From Deroplatys truncata (Eukaryota; Arthropoda; Insecta; Mantodea; Mantidae), in contig CM060986.1 of NCBI GenBank assembly GCA_030765065.1, forward strand, positions 76,439,573-76,503,572: 64,000 nt of DNA. Direction: 5' to 3'. This document shows positions 54,801-64,000 of this stretch, piece by piece; the first letter of the stretch is position 1; the number at the start of each line of letters is the position of its first letter. The notes below the pieces were generated by a model. It saw nothing but the letters and a program-made list of their open reading frames with translations, had not been told where the DNA came from and made no database searches. The position numbers and the translations under genes were made by a program.

Positions 54801-57800
54801 TGGACCCTAAATCACTCATTTGCATAAGGCGTGCTGTGTTTTTCATTCAGATGTTGGTGGCTCTTCCATATGAACAGGACAGCTACAAAGTGCCTGCTAC
54901 GGGCCAAAGCGCAAACTAATTCTGGAAGGTAGACTAGGAACAAAGCCCAAAGAAATAAATGAACAGAAAACAAACATCTTGAAAACACATAGAAACATAC
55001 ATTAATTAATGTTACATGTAGAAAACATTATTATGTGCAACTACCCTCAGTCTTTAGGGCATAGTTGAAATCGTATTCTACAATAATGTGGACAAGAGAC
55101 TACAACTTCCCAGGCTTCCTGAATTTGTGTCCATAAGGCACCTTTAGTGCTTCTTGCATGCAAAAAATTCAATCTTCACTCTTAAATAACCTTAGCTCAC
55201 CCATTTTTGATATGGATCAAATCTGTTGCAAAGGTAGTTTGACATGAGGACATTTCATAAATCTTGATGTGGTATCCTTGAAATATGCTGGAAGCAAATA
55301 TAAAGTTTACTCATTTGGCGTTTTTTATTTTGAATCCGCGATTATATTGTCTCATAATAAAATTGAAGATTAAGTGATTCATAGACTGCTCAATAACCTT
55401 GATAATCACTTGAATTGAAGCTCTGAAATATAGCACAAGATTTTTGCTGCATGAAATGTTACACTAAGCAAGGATTTAATATAATTCCAAGTAAAATAAT
55501 AAAATAGTTACTTAAATGAAACATTGGAAGCTACAGCCTTCTATTTGTATCATAAATGGCTTTGTGTTTTAAAAATTTTTCTTCCACACTAGCGTGTTTG
55601 GCCACTAAGTTAAATTTGTTATAATGTCCAGGACTCAAACCATGGATCTTTGGCTTCCTATGTTGATGTTCTACTACTGAGCAATTGCGGCAAGATGTCT
55701 GCAAGCTCATTGAAACTTCTCCTTTCTGTCAACTGTTGCCCTCCAATTTAACGGAAACATAAATTTTTTTTTTTCCTAAAGGGTATATTCTGAAATTGTA
55801 AATTTGCTTTCTATATGAAAACAATTAAAATTGATGACGAAAAGGGTGAATGTGGCAGAGATTAAATGAAAGTAATTCAAGTATTATTCTAGTTCTAAAA
55901 ATACCTGTGCAAGATTTTAAATCAGCTGGTCTTTCATTTGAAAGAGTTTAAAGTTATCTTTAATGAGGAAAAGATCTTCATTTAAACATGCCAAGTGGTG
56001 AATTACTCTTGCAGATACTTTCTACCATGCAACCATCTTTATTCTATTAAGCAACTTAGCACTCAATTGTAGAAGCTAAAATGTTATACAGGGTGGATAT
56101 ATGGGGTATAGATGATGCCTGGAAAGAGGTTGCTAAAATCAATAGAACCTTCTGTAAACAAATCTTAGGTTTACCAACAGCATCACCAAATGCTCAGGCA
56201 CAGACATAGGTAGACACTCCACCAAGAGCAAAATTATCACAAGAATAACCACACTGGAGAGAGAGATATTATTAAGGAATTTTTTCATTCCCAAAGGAAT
56301 GTGTGTAAGTGGAAAGAATCATGATTTTGTAAAGTACAGGAATTTCTGCAACAGATAGGTATGGGAGACGCTTGGATTAATAGTAATATCAAAACAGAGG
56401 TTTCTGGAAAGAAGACAAATATTCGGTAGTATGAGAGAAAAGAGTTCTCTGGTTCTCTTGAGATTCTATAGGGAAATAAAAACAGCATGGAGCAGGGAAA
56501 GTATATAGAGGTGTGTGATAAAACAGGTTTGCTTCCGCCAAAGGCCATCATAAATTTAAAAGGTGCAAGACATGCGAACAATTTAGAAAAATGTTCAGTT
56601 TGTGGAGAAACAAATGTAGATTTTCATTGTCTACCACACTGCAATCAAAAAAAAGATATGGAGAACAGACATGGCAAATAAATGGAAGAATTTAGATGGA
56701 GAAATACTAATAAGATATATTCTGACTGAAAAAAAAAAAAAAAACCATTGTAGAGAATTATTTGGGTTAAGTTAGAAATGGGTAAGAATGAGCAAAAGCA
56801 AACTTGAATTAAGCGAAGTTTTGTTAGAATGATAGGTAAGAAAATTGTAAATAAAGATAGGTGGATACAGTTAAAATTATTGGGTTTACCAATACTTTAA
56901 TAACCTGTAGTTGTGTATTAAGAGAAATCAATTTAGGCAAGCTACCTCAGAAAAATAATATTTAAGAGAGAGACAAGTGAGATCTGTAGCATCTTGTTTT
57001 AGATTTTAAGTTATACTAGAGTATAAGCAATATCAAATTGTGTAACTAATGTACCTGTGATAAGAAATAAAATAAACCTATCTACTCAATCTTTTCCATT
57101 ATAGCACGAAGCTCAAGCATGGGGAGGTGTGAATAAATGTATTGACATCAAAGATATACAATTTAGCTTACATTTTCTGACATTATAAAGTAATCTCGAC
57201 AACAACATGTAATGTACTTAGTTAAAGTGAACTGAGAAGTATTTATCTAGACATCATCGATCGATAAGAATGGCCAAGGTCATTGAGGCACAAACTCTTG
57301 AATGGAAGATTTGTGGTTAGAATCCTGTCAGGACCATTCTCCCTGACAGAGATTTTTTCCAGGTTTTCCTCAGTCCTAATAAATAGCAAATGCTGGAAAG
57401 GTACTGTAAACTTAGGCCTGGGATGTTCCCTCCCAAAATGGGCATTAAACTTTGCCCCATATTATCCAGATATTCAGAAATGATGAGGTAAAAAACCATT
57501 ACTGTGCTATCAGTGTACACGCTAGTGGTGGGAAAAAGTAATGTAACTTGGAACTGTTCCAAATATGGTATGATTGTTCAAGCATTTGTACAATTAGTTC
57601 CAAAAATAATGCTCTACTTGTATAGAGTATATGTTACAATACAACAGTTACAAGTATGTATATTATGCAAGAACTTGGAGCTGTCTCTGCTTCCAGTTCC
57701 AATAGAGAACAATACTCACTAAAAATTCTCTGGCCAATCAGATTTAATTGTGCTATTGGGCTGTTGCAGTACACATTTGAAAGGCAATTGCTGAGATGCT

Positions 57801-60800
57801 ATATTTGAATGTAGTTATAATTGGAGACCAGGATATGTGGTGAAATAAAATGAATAAAAGTGATGGAATAAAATGCTCAAAGTGGCAAAATAAAATACTC
57901 AGAGTGGTGAAATAAAAAATCATGGAATGAAAACTCAATGGAATAAGTATTGCTTTTTTATTGAAATAATCAAAATTACAATTATCTTAAAAAAAAAAAA
58001 AAGATCACATAGAAATGAATAGCAAGGACAATAAAATTAACTGAAAGTGCCAATGAAGTACAAACACAGCATTGTTTCTATATTTTCTGGGTGTAAATTT
58101 GTTCGCCTGTCTAACAATAAGTTTGCATATGCTGAAAAGCCTCTCTCGCTATCCACATTTTTAGTTGGAAACCATACTGCCTTCAAGCAGCAGCTTTAAA
58201 CATCAGAATATTCATGCATCAGCTCCTTCAGTAATTCAAGTTCTATGTCCTGCTTCACAACAACTGTCTTTGCCTAATGCTAGGTACCCTTTCAGAAATG
58301 TATCTTTAGAGCGGCACTTCAGAAGTGTAATCTGACTCATGTATGACATGAGCTCGTCGGATACTGGTGCTACCAATAAATTAGATAAATGAAAACGTTG
58401 GGCAGTTGAGCGAAAGATTTTTTCTGCAGGATTTTCTGCCAACAGTTTCTCCAGCTTTTTGATGCTGCATTTGAGCGTTAAGCATGTTTCCTCTCCAGAC
58501 ATCTTGTTTTTTTATGAGCTGCACATCATCAAGCAAAGCAGTCACTCTTGGCACAAGCTTGTGTGCTGTAGGATATTGACACTCCTCCAAAAATTGAGTA
58601 ATCTCAGAAATAGTGCAGCAAAGCTCTTTCACAAAAGCAGCCTCAAAACAAATGTAATTTCTGTCGTCATTTGAAAGCCCTTTAAAATAGCTGACTGCCA
58701 GATTAGAGTCAATTAGTTACTTGAAGTACTCGAGGAGATCGTTGAAGAATTCCCCAACATATAGAACAGAGTTTATCCATAAACCTCACCCAGTTAACAC
58801 AGGAATTGGAAACATCTTTCCTTCTTTAGCATCAGCATGTTTATGTTTCAAAAAGGTTATATACTGGTGCTTCTTCCTAGTATTCTTGAAGGCTGCCTTA
58901 ACAATAAAATGCACAAATAAACAATTAAACAATAAAAACTTGACATCGTCTGCAGCATTTTGCTACATTTCATGTTTTAAAGTATGTTTCATAAAATAAA
59001 AACATTTCATGATATTTTGTGGCTTCAGTTTAAAAAAAAATAGTTTATCTTATACAAATATGTGATTTTGGTAACATTAAATGTGTCACTTGGAAATGTT
59101 GTGGCTATCGTTAATACCAGAAATGTGGGCCTCTGGTCATAACCATGGAAACTGATATAACACATTTACTAAGATGATAAGGATGTAGATGTGAGTCCCT
59201 TTAATGTGAGTTAAGTGAACAGTGACTACAATAAGTATTTAAATGTAATGTGGCATGTGTATTTTTGTTAATAGTTCTGTACAAATTTATACATGCACTA
59301 CTAAATGTAGGACGAAAGGGAGGGAGGCAAGGAGGGAGAGGCTTGTCTTCTTCTTGAAAATATTTATTATGGAAGGAGGAATCGCAGTTTGATGCAAAAG
59401 TACCTGAGTCAGTCAAGTAACAATGTATCAGGAGTATTTTGCTCTTACAATATTGTATAATTAATAGTAAAATACTTGTGCATGCACTTGACAGTTATTT
59501 TGGAATGGTGATTTGGAACCTAGTACATTTTTAGAACTAGAATGGTTGGAACTGTTACTAAATAACATTTTTTTCCACTTCTAATACATGCAGCTATCTT
59601 TCTGTGAAATTTGTGTTTATATGTGTGGTAATCTGGAAAAAAATATTAACTTCTGAAAAATGGCAGGAGTATTGACCTTTGCGTTGCCTTTTCTCACAAA
59701 CTACTTGAAGCAGAGAGTTGGAATATTTACTATACCTTGAGATATTTCATGCCACTTAACTTAAGGATTTGAACTGTTATTAATATTTCAGTTTTTATGC
59801 ATATTTTTGCTCTGAGATAAAACTGAAGAATATTTTTTTTTAATTTCTTAATATTTTAAAGTTTAATACTGAAATATAGACCTAGTTCAGTGTATTTGAC
59901 GTATTTTCTAATATAATCATGTAAAGTTTCAGCTTTGTAGCATTAATAGTTTCTGAGATAAAGTGTGTTTATGCAAATTTGGTTGTAAGATAATCTTAAT
60001 TGAATTTTAACATAAGAAGTATAATTTACCTTTATGATCTCCACAGATTAGTGATTATCTGTATCCTATGTTGTCTGCTGATTGACTAACGAGTGCTGTA
60101 ATTTTGAGACCACATAGAATAACTAAATTTATCTCAAAGTTTCCCGAAGTTATACAATAGATACTAACAATTCCAATTAGAATGTGGCAAACCAAATTTA
60201 AAAAGGCATACATTCCATTTAAATTACTTTGTTAAAGGTTTAAGTGCACCCAATGAATGATATATATATATATATTATTGTGGCAAATAAAAATACTGGT
60301 AAAATGTGTTGCAAGCCTTGCTTTGTAGCTCTGATCTACAGTGTGCTCATAACTTGGGCTCAACTATCTCATAAGTCACTCAATTATTTTGTCATCTTTT
60401 AGTAGTCCTCTGTTGCTAGAAAGACGTATTAATACAGTGTTCCAGAATTTATCAGAATGCAGATGGTGAACTTCCTTTAAGAGTAGCCAGGGAACCTTTT
60501 CCATTACTTGGTGAACTGTACTATATGGGTTTGCTTTCTTGAATCTCCGGCCCTCAAAGCCTTCATCAATGGCTTGGCTGGTCATATCACGTGGGCTTGT
60601 ACGTGATATTGTATATCAGGAAGAATCACAGAATTTACAAAATGTTAAATTTAATAATTTACACTTCCTAGTCCCCTCAGTGATAAGACTGCAATGTTGA
60701 TGAATAATAACAAACGAAATCCTGTCATTTGTTGCAGATCAAAGTGGAGACCATGTGGTTGTTATCAACAGCAGAGATATTGCTTTGAGAGGTGATGAGT

Positions 60801-60892
60801 GGAGGAAACGAGTTTATTTCCACCATACAGGATATCCAGGTGGTGCCACATGGACATTGGCATGGGAGCTTCATCAGAAGGATCCTACTATG
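51860..60892 (+). CDS. MRPL13: Mitochondrial ribosomal protein L13 (uL13m), partial: exons 1-3
   Basis: Exons 51860-51883, 51999-52122 and 60738-60892 join in phase (24+124+155 = 303 bases, 101 residues). The product reads MSAYKRVQQWATFARVWHL..., ...YLKGLHKPIYHPMNQSGDHV, VVINSRDIALRGDEWRKRVY, FHHTGYPGGATWTLAWELHQ. This follows the uL13m family closely: an N-terminal QQWATFAR-W-L block, then GLHKP-YH, D-GDHVV--N, and the RNA-binding HTGYPGG loop. Human MRPL13 is about 178 residues, so roughly 75 C-terminal residues should lie beyond 64000. The protein belongs to the large subunit of the mitochondrial ribosome. Intron 1 is only 115 bases; intron 2 is 8.6 kb and carries SINE-like, LINE and hAT debris. 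Confidence 0.93.
51999..52122 (+). CDS. MRPL13: MRPL13 exon 2
   Basis: The exon follows acceptor TATCAG and starts CAA TGG GCA ACG (QWAT). It encodes QWATFARVWHLYDANWQNPF and KKYLKGLHKPIYHPM and ends one base into the next codon before GTAAGT at 52123. An upstream ATG near 51981 lies in the intron and is not the start. Confidence 0.93.
52486..52505. repeat. CCCG tandem run
   Basis: Four to five CCCG units, GC-rich in an AT-rich intron. Confidence 0.8.
53270..53870. repeat. Palindrome-bearing ~105-120-bp repeat array
   Basis: Three tandem units start GTTACCAGTTGTTACATC (53440), GTTACCAGTGGTTACATC (53559) and the same at 53664. Each contains ATCAAAGCACGC and a palindromic GCACGC-(11)-GCGTGC core, then CTAAGCTTACGTTTCTG, GGTTAGGTTAGG-like runs and TTTTTATATAAGCTT. 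Partial units extend to both sides. It lies in MRPL13 intron 2. Confidence 0.85.
53875..56060. other. MRPL13 intron 2, unassigned part
   Basis: Frames at 53960-54206 and 54644-54919 (up to 91 residues) have no recognisable motifs. Otherwise AT-rich. Confidence 0.4.
56070..56900 (+). mobile_element. LINE fragment, post-RT region
   Basis: KMLYRVDIWGIDDAWKEVAK, INRTFCKQILGLPTASPNAQ from 56079, then scattered matches and AINLKGARHANNLEKCSVCG, ETNVDFHCLPHCNQKK near 56540. LYG-EIWG---AW---- followed by FCK-ILG-P and a late C--C--------H---C finger is the standard order after the reverse transcriptase in several insect LINE groups. Multiple stops and frame changes. Confidence 0.72.
57268..57441 (+). 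repeat. SINE-C copy 6, diverged
   Basis: AATGGCCAAGGTCATTGAGG, TGGTTAGAATCCTGTCAGGA (box B remnant), then TTTTTTCCAGGTTTTCCTCA and AATAGCAAATGCTGGAAAGG follow the SINE-C layout. Confidence 0.6.
58037..58720 (-). mobile_element. hAT transposase relic 3, C-terminal part, well preserved
   Basis: Reading the reverse strand from 58720: SNLAVSYFKGLSNDDRNYIC, FEAAFVKELCCTISEITQFL, EECQYPTAHKLVPRVTALLD, then QHQKAGETVGRKSCRKNLSL in one frame and KKLEKLLAENPAEKIFRSTA in another. It ends VWFPTKNVDSERGFSAYANL, LLDRRTNLHPENIETMLCLY, FIGTFS, stop at 58037-58039. The last 55 residues are a clean hAT dimerisation domain (VDSERGFSAYANLL-DRRTNL-PENIE). Only a few frame changes are seen, so it is younger than relics 1 and 2. 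The N-terminal half was not found. Confidence 0.82.
58760..60730. other. MRPL13 intron 2, distal part
   Basis: AT-rich, with a short TA run near 60261. A 69-residue reverse frame at 60376-60585 (FRRFKKANPYST-like) could not be identified. Confidence 0.4.
60738..60892 (+). CDS. MRPL13: MRPL13 exon 3
   Basis: Acceptor GTTGCAG gives AT to complete Asn, then QSGDHVVVINSRDIALRGDE, WRKRVYFHHTGYPGGATWT, LAWELHQKDPTM. HTGYPGG is the diagnostic uL13 loop. The donor is GTTTGT, weaker than consensus. The next expected exon (IVK-A--GMLPKN-in the family) is not seen before 64000. Confidence 0.92.
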
Positions 60893-63800
60893 GTTTGTAT
60901 TCCATTATAAAGAGGAAAATACTGCATAGCAAACTTACAAACTTAAGACCTAGGTTTCCTAATACCTTTTCTTAGAGTTGATGTTTTGGCTTTCTAGTAC
61001 ACTATAGCAGAGTGCTCACTGGTGAGTTGAACACAAGAATTCTTCAATCTCTCCTACAGCAGCAGTGCTCACTGTATGTTTCAGATGTCACAAACTCACT
61101 TGTAGAACTGCATTTAATGTTTCACCAGAATTGCATTTGCTCATTAACTACTCAATTCACCGTCTGACTCTTGCGAGAACGCTTGCTTATATAGCCAGTA
61201 GAATCGCAGAAAAATATTCTAGAAGTATTCTTGATGCATGTTCTGGAGGAGGGGGAAAGAAATGTAAAAAATTCTAGTTATCTGCCAATAGCACTTCCAG
61301 TGTTTACGCTGGCGAGTGCCACCGATCTTTGTTTATCTCCATAATGGGCTTTGTACTATGGGTGTGGGTATTTGCTCATGGAGCTCTGACTCCGTTGATT
61401 GCTGGATTTTTATTCATGATATTTTGCTTAGTGGCTGTTTCTGGCAGTATCTTTCAAATCTGTGGTACTCACCAGGGTTGGTGATCTCGATGCATTGGCT
61501 TTTTTTGCGGTGTATCTCTCTTGCTGGGTTCCTGTTGTTTTTCTTCATTTCTCGAGCTGCGTTGTTTAATTTGTGTTGTCTTAGCTATGAGAACTCTTGT
61601 TTTACTAATATCTCGTGTTGTGGTATGGGAAAGTATGAATAAATTGCAAATTCTGAGAAATTTGAAATTTATTCTGAAAATCTAGATATTTCACTAAAAT
61701 AACACTTGTTTATGTAATTTCTGATGTATTATCACTCTCAATGCATGTCCGGAATATTGATAACAATACTTCCTAGACACGATCCTGTTCGCAAATTATG
61801 TGAATATTTATTCTGCCATAAAGAAACACTGTGAATGAACTCCCTCTTCCTTGAACAAACCTTATATATAGCTTTTTGATGTTGCGATAGTAACCAAATA
61901 AATAAACAATGTTGACTGACCCCTCTAGATAGCAATTGAAGTAATACAAAATTTTTTCACATTGGTGAGTTTCATTATGGTTGACTATGAGATTTACTAA
62001 AATAATGTTTTTTTCTTTTTCCTTAATAATCCGGACTTTTTAGTTATCCCAATAATTCACTTTTGCCCTGAATGAACAAAGAAATGCTAAAAAGGTTTAT
62101 GAGTTATTAATTTAATGCAAAGTAATAAATATTTTAAAAAAAATCTTTTATTATTTCCCAAAAATGTTGCCATTTAAAATCTCTTTTCTTTCCTAATTTA
62201 TAAACAATCTACAAAAATTTTCAATCTCTTAATACCTGTCTCATCTCTGAATGCCCCGCACTGACCTCCTAATAACCTTGAGCCTTAGCTGCTGCGTAAT
62301 AATAGTCTTTTCAACCTGAGAATATGTCTGCACATAAACAGTGCACATAGTATCGCTCCTCTCTTGACATCTCATGAACACATGGAGGAGCTTCACTTCC
62401 CCCCTGCTGTACAACTGGAGTTCAGAAATGCCATCATTACCTCCCAATTTTAAACTAATTATGTTCTATCTTTCACTGCATCAGCTTTGAGTGTTAAAGA
62501 GATACATGCTCTTATACTTGATAAATAAACTAAACATATCGGTACAAGAGTGGATGAAGAAATGTTATGAAATATATTTTATTACTATTTACTGCAGAAA
62601 GCACCTTATCTTTTGTAGGGGGCTTATTCTTTAAAAAAAAGGTATCTTGAAATGAATGGCACTTTTCACAAAGTCATCCTTTTTGCCTAAAACACTGCAT
62701 GTTGATTCGTTTCCTTTTTCAGGGTTTTCACAAAACTTGCCTCCTTCACTTCCTTCCTCAGATTGGAAATAGCATTCACAGGCGTATCAGTTGCTTCTTA
62801 TATTAATTTAATGACATCCTTACAATAATGCTCAAACAAAACGTTTAATACATTCAAAACGTATGTTTCTTTACACCAGGACTCCTTCTTGGGCTGAATT
62901 GAGTATTGATAATATTTGTAATAATCAGAGTTATTTTGGTTTTACAGATTAGCTACAATATTATTTACAATTTATTATAGGCTGAATTTACTGAATAAAA
63001 AGTATGTTGCAGTAAAAATGATTTCACTGTATTTCCTTTCTCTACCACATATGTAGTACAAGAAGGCATTTAAGCATTTTTCAAATTTCATACTTATGTT
63101 TTTATGAGAGATATTCCCAGGTTTTCTTTTCCAGAGTCTAAGTAAGTTGTTACTGAAGTTTCGTTTCTAAAAGTACTGTTCATTCTTTTAGCTACTGGGA
63201 AATTAATTTGTCATATTTGTGCCCAGTGAATAGAAAAAATGAAACCCATTGCAGTATTATGATCCATAAATATAGTTTGTTTATAATTATTACATCCAGC
63301 AATGATTTAAATTTTTTTGGCCAAATTAGCTGTGTTCATCATAAGAGAGTAACTCATGTAGCAAACCGTGCCACGTTATCTTGTTGGAGAAGTAACCTAC
63401 AGCTTAATATAATTAGAGAATAAATTTTCATGTATTAAAATAATTTGCTAAATTATTTATACACTTACGACAGCTACCATCTCAAATACCTAATCTCCCT
63501 GAATACAACAATGTTTTTTTTTTTTTTTTTTTTTTTATACCTTTCTGTTTTTCTTCAAAAAATTTATCTTCAAAAGTCTCAGGTTGTCTTTCTTTCATAA
63601 CAAATACGTTCTTAGCACACTGCTAAGAAAGAAACAAGCTTCAAACTTCAAGGGTTTCTGAAGGAAATGAGATCCACCCAAGAAATGCTAAAGTTAATTT
63701 CAAAATTCACAGCTGTTTTCTGTGTGTTTCATTTTGTTTCAACAAACCCAATGAATTTTAAATAAAGTTTGAGGAAGTATAAAAGATTCCCATCGGTACA

Positions 63801-64000
63801 TATATTTTCTTTACAGAACTAAAATAGATATTACAGCATTTTCTCTGTAAGCATTGGCTTGCCAGCTAAGGGCCATGCACAAAGAGACAGATATTGTTAT
63901 GTGCTCGTTTTCTCCTTGCTCCATTGTGCCTTTGTATGTTTCCATACAAATGCATAACAACAATGCATTATCTGTTACATCTGAATAGTGGTTGTACTTA
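60893..64000. other. MRPL13 intron 3 (continues past the window)
   Basis: No further MRPL13 exon was recognised. A weak H1-like start (CCTTTCTCTACCACATATGT) lies at about 63034 and a poly(T) run at 63514-63536. Confidence 0.5.
63514..63536. repeat. Poly(T) run
   Basis: 23 uninterrupted T residues, possibly the tail of a reverse-strand retroposed element that I cannot identify. Confidence 0.9.

Noticed and set aside
61038-61640. Frames of 70 and 108 residues after MRPL13 exon 3 as further exons
   Set aside because: Neither resembles the expected C-terminal part of uL13m; the next exon is most likely beyond the window.

Overview
This is a stretch of animal nuclear DNA, almost certainly insect. 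It is AT-rich, has no bacterial-style gene packing, and holds two split host genes with GT-AG introns of up to about 16 kb set in a dense field of transposable elements. The large introns, tRNA-derived SINEs, mariner and hAT relics, a Penelope-like fragment and many decayed repeats fit a large-genome hemimetabolous insect (cockroach, termite, stick insect or orthopteran type). That placement is inference; no species-level marker was recognised.

Host gene 1 (3665-40748, + strand) is a Tctex-type dynein light chain. I join five exons whose splice phases all agree: 280, 263, 72, 191 and 166 bases, giving 972 bases and 323 residues. The first half is an acidic, Ala/Glu/Pro-rich tail, half of it supplied by one low-complexity exon. 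The last ~115 residues are a Tctex1 domain ending GVYYE. Host gene 2 (from 51860, + strand) is mitochondrial ribosomal protein uL13m (MRPL13). Three exons encode the first 101 residues and the gene runs off the right edge. About 11 kb of repeat-filled DNA separates the two. They look unrelated in function and merely adjacent.

Almost everything else is mobile. I see at least four tRNA-headed SINE families (called A-D here), including 13 copies of SINE-A, several with clean target-site duplications. There are three mariner relics with TIRs and TA duplications, one Tc1-like relic, one relic of a third mariner-type transposase, three hAT-type transposase relics and a 155-bp hAT MITE with a perfect 8-bp duplication. 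There are also a Penelope-like RT/GIY-YIG fragment, two LINE fragments, and a 2.9-kb DDE-like transposon relic with its own inverted ends.

The most distinctive signal is a ~0.95-kb non-coding family (called H1 here) present at least a dozen times in both orientations. Its left end is ACTTTCTCTAC. It has an internal (TG)n tract. Near its right end is an inverted copy of the left motif (GTAGAGAAAGT), followed by a short hairpin and a T-rich flank. This architecture is that of Helentron-associated (DINE-1/HINE-like) elements. Five copies form a mosaic at 28973-33605.

Other structure includes a three-unit array of palindrome-bearing ~105-120-bp repeats near 53.4 kb and a GC-rich island of unknown origin at 36.2-37.5 kb. 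Intervals not listed below are AT-rich sequence in which I recognise nothing.
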